From positions 1 through 64,000 of the forward strand of contig NZ_QFWW01000005.1 in the NCBI RefSeq assembly GCF_003265345.1: a stretch of 64,000 bases of DNA, in the 5' to 3' direction. This DNA is from Lentzea terrae (GTDB lineage: Bacteria; Actinomycetota; Actinomycetes; Mycobacteriales; Pseudonocardiaceae). This document shows positions 43,545 to 52,156 of this stretch, in pieces (position 1 is the stretch's first letter; the number at the start of each line of letters is the position of its first letter). The notes under the pieces were generated by a model, which saw only the letters and a list, made by a program, of their open reading frames with translations, did no database searches and was not told where the DNA came from. The translations under genes were made by a program, and so were the position numbers.

Positions 43545-43918
43545 AAGCGGACGACCGGCAGCAGGTGGGAGAGGTCGGCTCGGGTCCCCGACGCGGTGAC
43601 CCGAGCGCCGTCCAGGGCCTCGGTCCACGCCAGCGCGCCGGTCGCCAGTTCGAGCCACGTGCGGGCGTCGGTCTCGATGACGTTCGGGGGCGTGCCACGG
43701 GTGTGCCGGGGGCCTTCGACGCACTGCACCGCGGCGAACGGCGGCACGCGCACCTCGACGCTGCGACCTGGGGCGATCTGCTCCAGGGTGCGCAGGCTCA
43801 GGCGGACGGCGGCGGCCAGCGCCGGGCGTTCTGGCTGGTCAGCCTCGCCTCGTAGCCAGGGGAGAACGGCCTGCACCGCGGCTCGCATCTCGGCGGGGTC
43901 GACGGGCTTGGCTGGCAC
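43541..43918 (-). CDS. Sterol carrier-type protein (Rv0807-like)
   Basis: 125 residues from the GTG at 43918 (upstream extension to 44059 runs across the promoter of the divergent gene). SCP2-like alpha/beta fold: VRVPPFAAVQCVEGPRHTRG, and the late ARTWLELATGALAW / VTASGTRADLSHLLP segment. In mycobacteria the equivalent gene lies directly before purF. Ligand unknown. Convergent with the DUF1023 gene (4-base overlap). Confidence 0.8.
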   Translation of the reverse strand: MPAKPVDPAEMRAAVQAVLPWLRGEADQPERPALAAAVRLSLRTLEQIAPGRSVEVRVPPFAAVQCVEGPRHTRGTPPNVIETDARTWLELATGALAWTEALDGARVTASGTRADLSHLLPVVRF

Positions 43919-43976
43919 GGCGCCCACATTAGCGAAGGGGCAGCGGCGGTCCCTGGGCTGTTGGTATATCTGGACG

Positions 43977-45497
43977 GTGATCAGGAACTTCGCCGTCGTC
44001 GGTCCGGGGCAGGCGACCAGGGAGCGGCTGACCGCGGCTCTTGCGGCCGCGCCGGACATGGCGGTCTACCGGATCGGGCGGGGTGCCGACCCGTTGCCGG
44101 TCTCGGCCACCTTCGATCCGTCCGACCAGGCCGGGTGCCGGAGCCTGCTGGACTGGTTCGAGCGCGGGGCGCCGTCAGGGGCGGTGTTGCTGGTGGACGA
44201 CTGGCGGCTGTGCTTCGAGCAGGACCCCGAGCTCGACGGCGTGGTCGAGTGGATCGCGGCGTTCGGGCCCGCGCGGGGTGTGCAGGTCGTCGTGACGGCG
44301 CGGACGTGGGACGAGCTGCCGGGCGCACTTCGCAAGCACCTGCACGGTGAGGCGACGGACTTTCTTGCGCTGCACGGGATCGAGGCCGACCTCAGCAACA
44401 AGTACCAGCGGCACGACCTCAAGGCCGCGATCGGTGTCGACGAGCGCGGGTGGCCGGTGTACCTGGACATCAGGGACGTGCTCGCGTGTTCCGGGCCGCA
44501 GCGCGTGCAGCAGCTGCTCAGTGTGTTGCTGGGGCTCGTGGTCACGCATTCGCCGCAGGACCTGAACATCGGCGTTTTCGACATGAAGAGCACCGGGATG
44601 TTCAACGGTCTCAGCCCTGCTCCGCACTTCTCGTTCGTGCTCACGAGCGAGGACGAGGACGAGCTCTTCGAGCGGTTCCAGGACGGTCTGGCCGGCGAGC
44701 TGAGCCGACGCCAGCAGCTCCTGCACGACGCCCGGTGCCGCAACTTCACCGACTACCGGGCGCTGGCCGACGTGGAACCGTTGGCAGCACTGCTGATCTG
44801 CGTCGACAGCGCCGAGGTGCTGATCGACCGGCACCCCGGCTTCCAGAACGTCCTGGAGTCGCTCACGAGGGCGGGCCGCACCCTCGGCATCCACCTGCTC
44901 TACTCCGGTGACACGCTCCCGGCACAGCTGCCGTTCCCGGAGTGGCCGGCCGCGACACCTCCGCACGACTTCGCCGAGTGGGCCGAGGAGTTGCCGCACC
45001 TGCTGACCGGCTCCGCGCCGCCCGCCCACGAGATCGCGTTGCCACCGCTGCACCAGAGCTACGACGACTGCACGCTGGAAATGCTGCCTCCTGGCGCCAT
45101 CGGCATCGTGGACAAGCCGTTCGAGCAACGCCGCGACGTCCTCGTCCCCGCTTTCACCGAGGAGCTGCGGCACGGCGCCATCGTCGGCAAGCCCGGCACC
45201 GGCAAGAGCACGACGCTGCGCACGCTGGCGGGCGTCCTGGGCGACCTGGCCGGCTACCAGCTCCTCGACGGCCCGGGCGAACCCCTCGACCCGCAACGGC
45301 ACATCGTCGTGACCGCGTGCTCGTGGGACCAGGTGCCGCCGTTCATCAGGGACAGCCTGGCGTTCGGCATCGAGTTCCGGCTCGACGACCCGGCCACCTC
45401 ACTCGTCGACGCCCACCAGGCCGCGCGCGTGCCGGACCAGCCCGGGTTCGGGCTCTCGGTGCCGGACCGGCTGCACGTGCAGATCGCGCTGCCATGA
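43977..45497 (+). CDS. EccC-derived pseudo-ATPase A
   Basis: 506 residues from the GTG at 43977. Residues 1-125 are a module shared with protein B (YRIGRG, FDPSD, LLDWFERG, LLVDDWRLC, DFLALHGI). Residues about 130-330 align to EccC ATPase domain 1 by flanking motifs (IGVDERGWPVYLD, LGLVVTHSP, FDMKSTGMFNGL, ELSRRQQLL, LLICVDSAEV), but the P-loop between VYLD and LLSVLLG is deleted. A second, collapsed unit keeps the EccC linker IGIVDKPFEQRRD and an intact P-loop GKPGTGKSTT, but jumps straight to the domain end (FRLDDPATSLVD). No membrane helix. Probable type VII recognition or regulator protein. Confidence 0.82.
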   Translation: MIRNFAVVGPGQATRERLTAALAAAPDMAVYRIGRGADPLPVSATFDPSDQAGCRSLLDWFERGAPSGAVLLVDDWRLCFEQDPELDGVVEWIAAFGPARGVQVVVTARTWDELPGALRKHLHGEATDFLALHGIEADLSNKYQRHDLKAAIGVDERGWPVYLDIRDVLACSGPQRVQQLLSVLLGLVVTHSPQDLNIGVFDMKSTGMFNGLSPAPHFSFVLTSEDEDELFERFQDGLAGELSRRQQLLHDARCRNFTDYRALADVEPLAALLICVDSAEVLIDRHPGFQNVLESLTRAGRTLGIHLLYSGDTLPAQLPFPEWPAATPPHDFAEWAEELPHLLTGSAPPAHEIALPPLHQSYDDCTLEMLPPGAIGIVDKPFEQRRDVLVPAFTEELRHGAIVGKPGTGKSTTLRTLAGVLGDLAGYQLLDGPGEPLDPQRHIVVTACSWDQVPPFIRDSLAFGIEFRLDDPATSLVDAHQAARVPDQPGFGLSVPDRLHVQIALP

Positions 45498-47182
45498 CCC
45501 GTCTCGCGCTCGTCGGCCCGCCGCACCTCACCGGGCCGCAGATCCCGGCAGCACCAGGCATCTACCGCATCGGCCGCGGTGACTCGCCGGTGGCGGCCGT
45601 CAGCTTCGACCCAGCGGACGAACGCCGCCGCCAGAACCTGCTGACGTGGTTCGAACGGGGTGGCGAGCCCGGTGCCACCCTGCTGATCGACGACTGGAAG
45701 CTTTGTGCGGCAAGCGATCCCGGGCTCGCCGAGTCCGTTCGGTGGATCACCACCACGGCGCGCGAGGTCCGCGTGATCATCACTGCCCGCGTGCTCGGCG
45801 ATCTGCCCGATCGTGTCAGCTTGCAGGTCGAGGTTCTGGATTTCCTGGCATTGCACGGCATCCACGAGTTCAGCAAGGCCCTCGCGTGGAAGGGGCGGTG
45901 GTGGAAGGTGCCGGTCGGCGTCGACAGCCGGGGCGCACCAGTCGTCGCCGAGCTCACCCACTTCGCCGACGGGAAGTGGCGGACGGGATCGCATCTCGCC
46001 GTCACCGCGCGGGAGGCGTTTCGGAGTCTCGTGCTGGGCCTCATGACCACGCATTCACCCAAGCTGTTCCAAGCGATCTTCATCGACGCGCACGACACGG
46101 ACACGTTCGCCGGGCTTGACCAGGCACCGCACGTGCAGGCCCACCACCGGGACGTGGCAAGGAATCCCGTCCCGCTGACCGATGCGCTCCTGGCCGAGTC
46201 GGAACGCCGGCTGGAGATCGTCGGCAACACGTGGACGATCTTCGACCACCGGCAGCTCGGTCAGGTGCTGCCGCAGCTTCTCATCTGCGTCAGCGGGTTC
46301 CGCGACATCGCGCAGACCGAGCTGGGCAGCGCCCTCGCCACCATCGCCAAGGACGTCGGCCGGTCCGGGATGCAGCTGTTGCTGGACGCGCCGCACGAGT
46401 CGACGCGGACGACGATCGACGACTGCAGCATGCCGGCGAACCTGGAACAGCGCGCCGTCGAACTTCCTCGGCTGATGCGTCAGGTCGAGCCGCCGCCGGA
46501 CTTCTTCACGCTGCACGACATGCTGCGGTTCGACCCGGCGCACGCGTGGCGCAAACGTCCGGCCAAGCTGCGGTACCGGACCGCGGTGGGCGTGGACGAG
46601 CACGGGCAGCCCGTCGAGATCGACGTCAAGGCCGGTCTCACGGAGGACGGGATGGGGCCGCACGGCGAGGTGGTGGCACCTCCCGAACGACGTGCGGATG
46701 CGCTCAAAGCGCTGATCCTCGGCCTGATGCTGCGGCACTCGCCGGATGAGCTCCAGGTCGTCCTCATCGACGTCAACGACACCGGCGTGTTCGCGGGCCT
46801 CGAACACGCACCGCACGTGCAGCCGCACGACCTGAAGGACGACCTGGAACGACGCATCAGGATGCTGGCGGACGGCGCCGAACCACCGCGACTGCTCGTC
46901 TGCGTGGACGGCGTGCACGGCCTGGCCGAGACGCGACCGGAGTTCCTCAGAACACTGCAGATGCTGACCGAAGTCGGCCGCACCTACGGCCAGCACCTGC
47001 TGCTCTCCGACACGGCACCGCCGAGCGACGTGCCGAAGCTGCACACGACCTACCGCCTCGAACTCACCGAGGACGGCTGGCAACGCCGCATCAGCAGATC
47101 GGTGGAGAGCTTCATGCTCCCCACCGATCTCACCGAAGTCGCGCGGTCGTTACCGGTCGCGATGTACGCCGCTGGCTCATGA
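45494..47182 (+). CDS. EccC-derived pseudo-ATPase B
   Basis: 562 residues from the ATG at 45494, overlapping protein A by four bases. It begins with the same 120-residue module (YRIGRG, FDPADER, LLTWFERG, LLIDDWKLC, DFLALHGI). Two EccC domain-1-like repeats follow. Each keeps the flanks (VGVDSRGAPV / LGLMTTHSP / DTFAGL.QAPHV and VGVDEHGQPV / LGLMLRHSP / GVFAGLEHAPHV), yet both P-loops are destroyed (GSHLAVTAREA and GPHGEVVAPPERR). It should be unable to bind ATP normally. It ends six bases inside the convergent beta-helix gene. Confidence 0.82.
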   Translation: MTRLALVGPPHLTGPQIPAAPGIYRIGRGDSPVAAVSFDPADERRRQNLLTWFERGGEPGATLLIDDWKLCAASDPGLAESVRWITTTAREVRVIITARVLGDLPDRVSLQVEVLDFLALHGIHEFSKALAWKGRWWKVPVGVDSRGAPVVAELTHFADGKWRTGSHLAVTAREAFRSLVLGLMTTHSPKLFQAIFIDAHDTDTFAGLDQAPHVQAHHRDVARNPVPLTDALLAESERRLEIVGNTWTIFDHRQLGQVLPQLLICVSGFRDIAQTELGSALATIAKDVGRSGMQLLLDAPHESTRTTIDDCSMPANLEQRAVELPRLMRQVEPPPDFFTLHDMLRFDPAHAWRKRPAKLRYRTAVGVDEHGQPVEIDVKAGLTEDGMGPHGEVVAPPERRADALKALILGLMLRHSPDELQVVLIDVNDTGVFAGLEHAPHVQPHDLKDDLERRIRMLADGAEPPRLLVCVDGVHGLAETRPEFLRTLQMLTEVGRTYGQHLLLSDTAPPSDVPKLHTTYRLELTEDGWQRRISRSVESFMLPTDLTEVARSLPVAMYAAGS

Positions 47183-48826
47183 GCGGCGCAACTTCCGTTG
47201 TGCGTCGTAGAGGTTGCGCGGCGTCACGTCGGTGGTGCCGTAGAGCTCCAGGCGCGAGTTCAACGGGCCGGTGAAGTCCGGCTTGTCGATCTGGCCGAAG
47301 TCGCGGACCTCGGAGATCGCGACGGTGGCGCTGCACGGCGCGACCTGGTCGATGCGGACGTTGCCGGCGCGCTGGTTCGTGACGGTCACGTTCCAGTGCG
47401 TGAACCGGGCCCCGTACAACGGCCCCGCGTTGGCGCTGCCGCCGTGCGCGCCGACGTTGTTGATGGTGATCTCGGTGCGGACGTTGGCGAACGGCAGACC
47501 GCGGTGGGTGTCGAAGACGTCGTGGTCCATGCGGCCGCGCGTCCAGACGTTGCCGCACGACAGGCCCTCGACGTTCAGACCGTGGTTGCCCGCCCCCGCC
47601 TGCGAGGGCTCGGACGGGGCCTCGATCACGAAACCGTCGGTCAGGTTGTCGTGCGACTGCTCGCGCGTCGCGTAGGCGTGGTGGTGGCCACGGCCGGAGA
47701 CACGCGTGTTCAGCAGCGAGATTCCCTTGGCGGACACCAGGAGGAACCCGTTGTCGACGTCCTGGACGTGCACGTCGTCGGCCCAGCAGTCCCACGCGCA
47801 CTGGAACGCGAGGCCGTTGTACCCCTTGTCCTGCAGGTGTTTCGGCGTGGGCACCTTGAACATCTCGATCTTGATGCCCTCGACGCCCGCACCCGTGATG
47901 ACCGGGGCCATCGTGGTCAGACGCGCCTTCCACTCCGGGCGGATCTCCAGCGGCAACGGCTGCGCGAGCTTGACCCTGTTGCCGCGCACCCACTCCACGC
48001 GCACCGGCCACAGGAACGGGAAGTACGACAGGAGCTTGTCCTTGTCGTCCCACTTGTAGGACGACGTACCGGGAACATCGCCGCACATGTGCTTGGGCAA
48101 CGAGTACTTGTCGTCGTCCAGCCGCAGCAACACCCGCTGCCCGGCGCGCAGCTTGCGTCCATTCTCGACGGTCACGACGAACGAGCCACGCGCGGCGGAC
48201 CCGGTAACGGCGGTCAGCGTCGATCCCAGCTCCAGCTCGTTGCCCGTCCAGCCCTCGAAAGGCCACTTGCGAGCCTTGATCGCGTCGACCAACGGCTGGT
48301 AGCGGTCGCGGTGGCACACCCACACCAGACCACCGGACCAGCTCCACGCCGAATTCTCCGAGCCGTAGCGGCTGCGGTTGATGCCGACGATCTCCTCCAG
48401 CGACCTGGTCGCGCAGAAGGTCGTCTTCGCGCTGCCCGCACCGCGCAGCACCACGTTGTCGTAGCCGATCCGGATGATGTCGTCGATCCGATAACGACCG
48501 GGCGGCACGAAGACGGTGCCGCCGCCCAGCCTGCCGACGAACTCGATCGCCTTGTTGATCGCGACCGAAGCGTCGGCCGAACCGTCCCGGCGGGCGCCGA
48601 AGAACAGCACGTTCGCCAGCACGGGCCGACGAGCAGGCCGCTCACCCGTCCGGTAACCGGCGTACGCGACGTTCGGGATCTGCGGGTGGTTGTGGGGGTT
48701 CGCCACGAACTCCTGCCACAGCGAGGCGGAGGGCGCAGCCGAGGCTGTCCCCACGCCCGTCACAGCTGACGTGCCGACCAGCGCAACCCCTGTAGCCAGC
48801 AGGAATCGCCGTCTGTCGATGTTCAT
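47177..48826 (-). CDS. Tat-exported right-handed beta-helix protein (pectate-lyase-like)
   Basis: 549 residues. Twin-arginine signal (DRRRFLLATGVALVG, cut near ASAAP). A first segment carries the pectate lyase superfamily 3 opening (FGARRDGSADASVAINKAI, GGGTVFVPPGRYRI), then long repetitive beta-strands (GVEGIKIEMFKV, ADDVHVQDVDNGF, NLTDGFVIEAPSE) as in DUF4955-type helices. It should act outside the cell on polysaccharide; substrate and catalytic residues cannot be named. Confidence 0.85.
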   Translation of the reverse strand: MNIDRRRFLLATGVALVGTSAVTGVGTASAAPSASLWQEFVANPHNHPQIPNVAYAGYRTGERPARRPVLANVLFFGARRDGSADASVAINKAIEFVGRLGGGTVFVPPGRYRIDDIIRIGYDNVVLRGAGSAKTTFCATRSLEEIVGINRSRYGSENSAWSWSGGLVWVCHRDRYQPLVDAIKARKWPFEGWTGNELELGSTLTAVTGSAARGSFVVTVENGRKLRAGQRVLLRLDDDKYSLPKHMCGDVPGTSSYKWDDKDKLLSYFPFLWPVRVEWVRGNRVKLAQPLPLEIRPEWKARLTTMAPVITGAGVEGIKIEMFKVPTPKHLQDKGYNGLAFQCAWDCWADDVHVQDVDNGFLLVSAKGISLLNTRVSGRGHHHAYATREQSHDNLTDGFVIEAPSEPSQAGAGNHGLNVEGLSCGNVWTRGRMDHDVFDTHRGLPFANVRTEITINNVGAHGGSANAGPLYGARFTHWNVTVTNQRAGNVRIDQVAPCSATVAISEVRDFGQIDKPDFTGPLNSRLELYGTTDVTPRNLYDAQRKLRRS

Positions 48827-48882
48827 TTCGCCGTCTCCAAGGGGTCTTGGCCACGGCGGCGGTGGTCAGATCAAACCAGACA

Positions 48883-49689
48883 TCAGTCGCTTGCGGAACG
48901 AACTGCCTCGGAGATCAGCTCGTCGACCTGGTGCATCATCCGGCGGGCGTCCGTGGGCGTGAACGTGCTCCACGGCGGCTGGCCGTTCGAGGCACGGCGT
49001 TGCTGCAGGTAGCGGCCTTCTTCGGTGTCGAAGAACGCGACCACGCGCTCGGGACGGCAGCGCTTGCCGTACTTGTCGCGGGCAGCAGCACCGAAGTTGC
49101 CCGTGTGCACGAGCCCGGTGAACATCTTGACCAGCGCCTTGGCGTCGTCCTCGCGCAGGCCGACACCCCGGAACGCGGCCTCCATCGACTTCGGCGAGCC
49201 GTCGGTCTGGGAGATCGCCTTCTCGATGTCCGCGCTGGGCAGCGTCACCGAGAGACCGGTGCCGGCCGGGTGCGCGGGCAGCACGGACAGCACCGCGGAG
49301 GCGAGCCCGGAGCCCGCCCACGGCTGGAAGGTCAGTTGGTCGTCCCGCAACGTCGCGAGCGCGCCGTAGTCGCCGTTCGCGACGGCGAGGACGCGCAGGC
49401 TGTGGCCGAGCCAGAGGCGGCCGTCCGCCTCCCGCTCGGGCTTCACGAACATGCGCAGCAGTCCGTCCAATTCGGACGAAAGACCACGCGAGTTGCCCAG
49501 CCGACGGTAGTCCAACTGCTGGTAGACGCGGTTCTCGAGCTCGATGCGCTCGTCCCGCGTCTTGCCGGGCGTGGGAACCTTCAGCACGAGCGGCATCGGG
49601 CCGACGTCCATCCGTTCCCACACCACGTCGAACTCCTCGGCGGAGAGAGTGATCGGCTCCCTCTCCGCCGGACCGCCGAACAGGCTCAC
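48883..49689 (-). CDS. ESX secretion-associated protein EspG
   Basis: 268 residues from the GTG at 49689, overlapping the PPE stop. EspG fold: N-terminal ITLSAEEFDVVWERM, RLWLGHSLRVLAVANG, and C-terminal RVVAFFDTEEGRYLQQRR. EspG chaperones PPE proteins in the cytosol before type VII export, and the coupled PPE gene is the expected client. Confidence 0.9.
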   Translation of the reverse strand: MSLFGGPAEREPITLSAEEFDVVWERMDVGPMPLVLKVPTPGKTRDERIELENRVYQQLDYRRLGNSRGLSSELDGLLRMFVKPEREADGRLWLGHSLRVLAVANGDYGALATLRDDQLTFQPWAGSGLASAVLSVLPAHPAGTGLSVTLPSADIEKAISQTDGSPKSMEAAFRGVGLREDDAKALVKMFTGLVHTGNFGAAARDKYGKRCRPERVVAFFDTEEGRYLQQRRASNGQPPWSTFTPTDARRMMHQVDELISEAVRSASD

Positions 49690-50915
49690 TCGGAGATGCC
49701 TCCGATGACGGGCGGCGCGACCATGCGCTCGTCCCCGAACACGTCGTCGGTCTCGACCAGGTAGTCGGCCGCCTTGTGCTCGAGGTCGTCCTCGCCCTCG
49801 CCCTTCTGGCCGTGCGCGCCACCGGCACCCATGCCGGCACCAGCGGCACCGCCCTTGCCACCCGCGGCACCGGCGCCCATGGCACCGCCGCGCATGCCGT
49901 CCGGACCGGAGCCCATGCCGGGCATCATGCCGCCGGCCTTCATCGAGCCCTGCTGGCCGGACCCGAGCGAGCCGGACATCGGGCCGAAGGCCTTGCCGCC
50001 ACCCAGCTGACCACCGCGAACGCCACCCGTGCCACCGCCGGGCACGCCCGTGCTCGGCCTGGTGAACACCGGACCGGGCGCCACGGGAGGCTGCGGCGTG
50101 GGGGTCGGCGTCGGCGTCGGGTGCGGCAGGTTGGTCGGCGGCGGGGCGACCGGCGGCGTCGACGGAGGCTGCGTCCACGACGTGTGCGTGGTGTCGGTGG
50201 GCGGCGGAGGCGTCCACCCCGTGGTGTGCTGGTTCGTCGTCGGCGTCGTCCACGACGGGTTCGTCGTACCGGTGTTGCCGGACGGCGAGTACGGGGTGTT
50301 GGACGTGTAGCCGACGCGGGTGTTCTCGTTGCCGGACGAGCTCGGCGGCGGCGTGTCGATCACGACCTGCGGCGGGTCCGGGAACTCGCCGAGCGTCGAG
50401 GAGTTCCAGCGGCTGTCCGACTGGTAGTCCTCCATGACCTTGACGGCCTGGGCGGCGGCGTTGTCCGCGGCGGCTTCCTGCCGCTCGTGGTCCACCTGCT
50501 GGCCGACGACGTGCGCCATGCCGACCGGGCCGGTGAGCACGCCGACTCCGATGTCGAGGAGGCCGGGCTTCTCGGTGGTGACCGGGACGACCTCGGGCAT
50601 CTTCTTGCGCGCGTCGGCGATGAACTCGCCCTGCAGGCGCGCGGAGCTCTCCATGGTGCCCGAGCCCTGCTCGGCGTACCCGGCCCACTGCGCCAGCGGC
50701 GACAGCGCGCCCTGGGCGGCGTCGGCGGCGTCGGACTCCCAGCCCGCACCCATCTTGGTCAGCGCGGTGTGCAGGTCGCCGTCGATCTGGGCGAGCGTTT
50801 CCTTGATCTTCTTCCAGCCCTGCTCCACCGGGATGGAGGCGGAGACGCCGGGACCGGAGTTGATCATCTTGTACAGCTCGGGGTGTGCGTACCCCTGGAA
50901 GCGGTGGTCAGTCAT
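49686..50915 (-). CDS. PPE-type protein with Pro- and Gly-rich tail
   Basis: 409 residues. Residues 1-150 are a PPE/WXG helical hairpin (MINSGPGVSASIPVEQGWKK; GWESDAADAAQG, with the WES replacing WxG). A low-complexity Pro/Thr region follows (about 195-285), then a Gly/Met-rich tract (GGMMPGMGSGPDGMRGG) and an acidic end. Likely secreted and surface-exposed, client of the adjacent EspG. Confidence 0.85.
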   Translation of the reverse strand: MTDHRFQGYAHPELYKMINSGPGVSASIPVEQGWKKIKETLAQIDGDLHTALTKMGAGWESDAADAAQGALSPLAQWAGYAEQGSGTMESSARLQGEFIADARKKMPEVVPVTTEKPGLLDIGVGVLTGPVGMAHVVGQQVDHERQEAAADNAAAQAVKVMEDYQSDSRWNSSTLGEFPDPPQVVIDTPPPSSSGNENTRVGYTSNTPYSPSGNTGTTNPSWTTPTTNQHTTGWTPPPPTDTTHTSWTQPPSTPPVAPPPTNLPHPTPTPTPTPQPPVAPGPVFTRPSTGVPGGGTGGVRGGQLGGGKAFGPMSGSLGSGQQGSMKAGGMMPGMGSGPDGMRGGAMGAGAAGGKGGAAGAGMGAGGAHGQKGEGEDDLEHKAADYLVETDDVFGDERMVAPPVIGGISE

Positions 50916-50930
50916 CGGTCAGTCCCCCTC

Positions 50931-51302
50931 TCAGTCCAGATCCCGCTGGTGCTTGCCCCACATGGCCGCGTTGTCGCCCTCGACCTGGCGGTACTGCTCC
51001 TCGATCATCTTCAGCTGGTCGACCACGCCCTGGAGCTGCTCGCGGTAGAAGTTCAGCGCAGCCAGCGCCTTGCCGGAGGTCTGCTCGTTGAAGGCCTTCG
51101 ACGTCTCACTGCTGATCGGGTCGTGCGCCCAGGGCTTGGTCGGCAGGTCGGACACCGCCCGCTTGATCTTGGCGTCGAACTCGTCGATCGCGCGCTCGAA
51201 CGCCTTTCGGGCCTCTGGAATGGCAGACGGGTCCACCTTCAGCTTGCGCTGACCGAACTCCGTGGGCGTGGACACGCCACCCCCACCATCCGCGAGATGC
51301 AC
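50931..51302 (-). CDS. Small helical type VII partner protein
   Basis: 123 residues from the GTG at 51302 (GAGGAGGG upstream). All-helical with KAFERAIDEFDAKI, a loop, and NFYREQLQGVVDQLKMI. Follows the PE-like position before PPE in the operon, so it is the probable heterodimer partner. No PE motif is visible; YRQVEGD matches the YxxxD-type export signal (Y-x3-E/G, weak). Confidence 0.7.
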   Translation of the reverse strand: MHLADGGGGVSTPTEFGQRKLKVDPSAIPEARKAFERAIDEFDAKIKRAVSDLPTKPWAHDPISSETSKAFNEQTSGKALAALNFYREQLQGVVDQLKMIEEQYRQVEGDNAAMWGKHQRDLD

Positions 51303-51425
51303 GGCACACCCTCCTCAGTACGGCCCTCAGGGAATGGACCGCGTGTGCTTTTGGGACGACTTTAGCTCTGATGCATTACGCCGGTGACCGGTTCCCGGTA
51401 CAAGGCGCGTAGTTCTACTCAATCC

Positions 51426-52007
51426 TCACTTGGCCACGAGCGCCGCTACGACCGCGTTCGCGACCTTCTTCGCCTGCTCGCACGCCGCGTCCGCAGTGGA
51501 CTTTTTGTCGCCAACAGCGTTGACCAGCAACAACTGCCCGTCGTTCACATCGATGTAGACATCGCAGACCGGGCCAAGGCCCCCGTCGCGCTGATCGGCG
51601 TAGGCCGGGTAACCGGCGACCTGCAGCGAGGTGAGCTCTGCCTCACCGACCGTTCGCTTGAGCCGGTCCACACCGCCGTTGAGCAGCGTGTAGATGGAGG
51701 AGATGTACGTGCGGTCCTCGAAGTTGGCGGTGCAGGTCTTGCTGCCCTCGCCGTAGTCGGGGAGCGGGTCGCTCGGTGTCACGAGGCGAACCCCGAAGGC
51801 CGTCTTCACCTCGGGCGTGAACAGCGTGCACGGGTCGAGCGTCTTGAGGTCGACCGCCTTGGGCCTGTTCACCGGAGCAGCACCGGCTGAAGTTCCGGTC
51901 GTCGGGCTTCCACCGGTCTGGTTGCCGGCGGTGGGCGTACCGGGTTGCGTCGAAGAACACCCGGTCAGGACCGCAGCCAGCACGAACGGGACGGCAAGTC
52001 GAAGCAT
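51426..52007 (-). CDS. DUF3558 lipoprotein
   Basis: 193 residues from the ATG at 52007. Lipobox VLTGC (Cys about 16), a Thr/Gly linker, then the DUF3558 core LDPCTLFTPEVKTAFGV, KTCTANFED, and VCDVYIDVNDGQLLLV with paired Cys. DUF3558 proteins commonly sit next to PPE/EspG genes in Pseudonocardiaceae; function unknown. The 123-base gap to the upstream small partner gene holds nothing recognised. Confidence 0.88.
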   Translation of the reverse strand: MLRLAVPFVLAAVLTGCSSTQPGTPTAGNQTGGSPTTGTSAGAAPVNRPKAVDLKTLDPCTLFTPEVKTAFGVRLVTPSDPLPDYGEGSKTCTANFEDRTYISSIYTLLNGGVDRLKRTVGEAELTSLQVAGYPAYADQRDGGLGPVCDVYIDVNDGQLLLVNAVGDKKSTADAACEQAKKVANAVVAALVAK

Positions 52008-52097
52008 GAAGGTCAACGTATCGGATCGGTGCGCACGGAGTGTCGCGAACGGTGTGTCTCGTGTCACCCGAAGGGCGCATTGCCGGTGACCTCACCA

Positions 52098-52114
52098 AAA
52101 GGAAACCTTCTTTA
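52098..52114. promoter_or_regulatory. Degenerate AAAGGAAACCTTCTTTA palindrome before the GH2 gene
   Basis: AAAGGAAACCTTCTTTA (52098-52114) has partial symmetry (AAGG/CCTT with a 3-base centre at 52100-52110) and TACGAT (52113-52118) could be a -10. It resembles palindromes often found before carbohydrate-enzyme genes in actinomycetes. Low certainty. Confidence 0.35.
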
Positions 52115-52156
52115 CGATACCCCGAGCGCCGCCGCCCCGATGCGTCGAGGAGCGAC

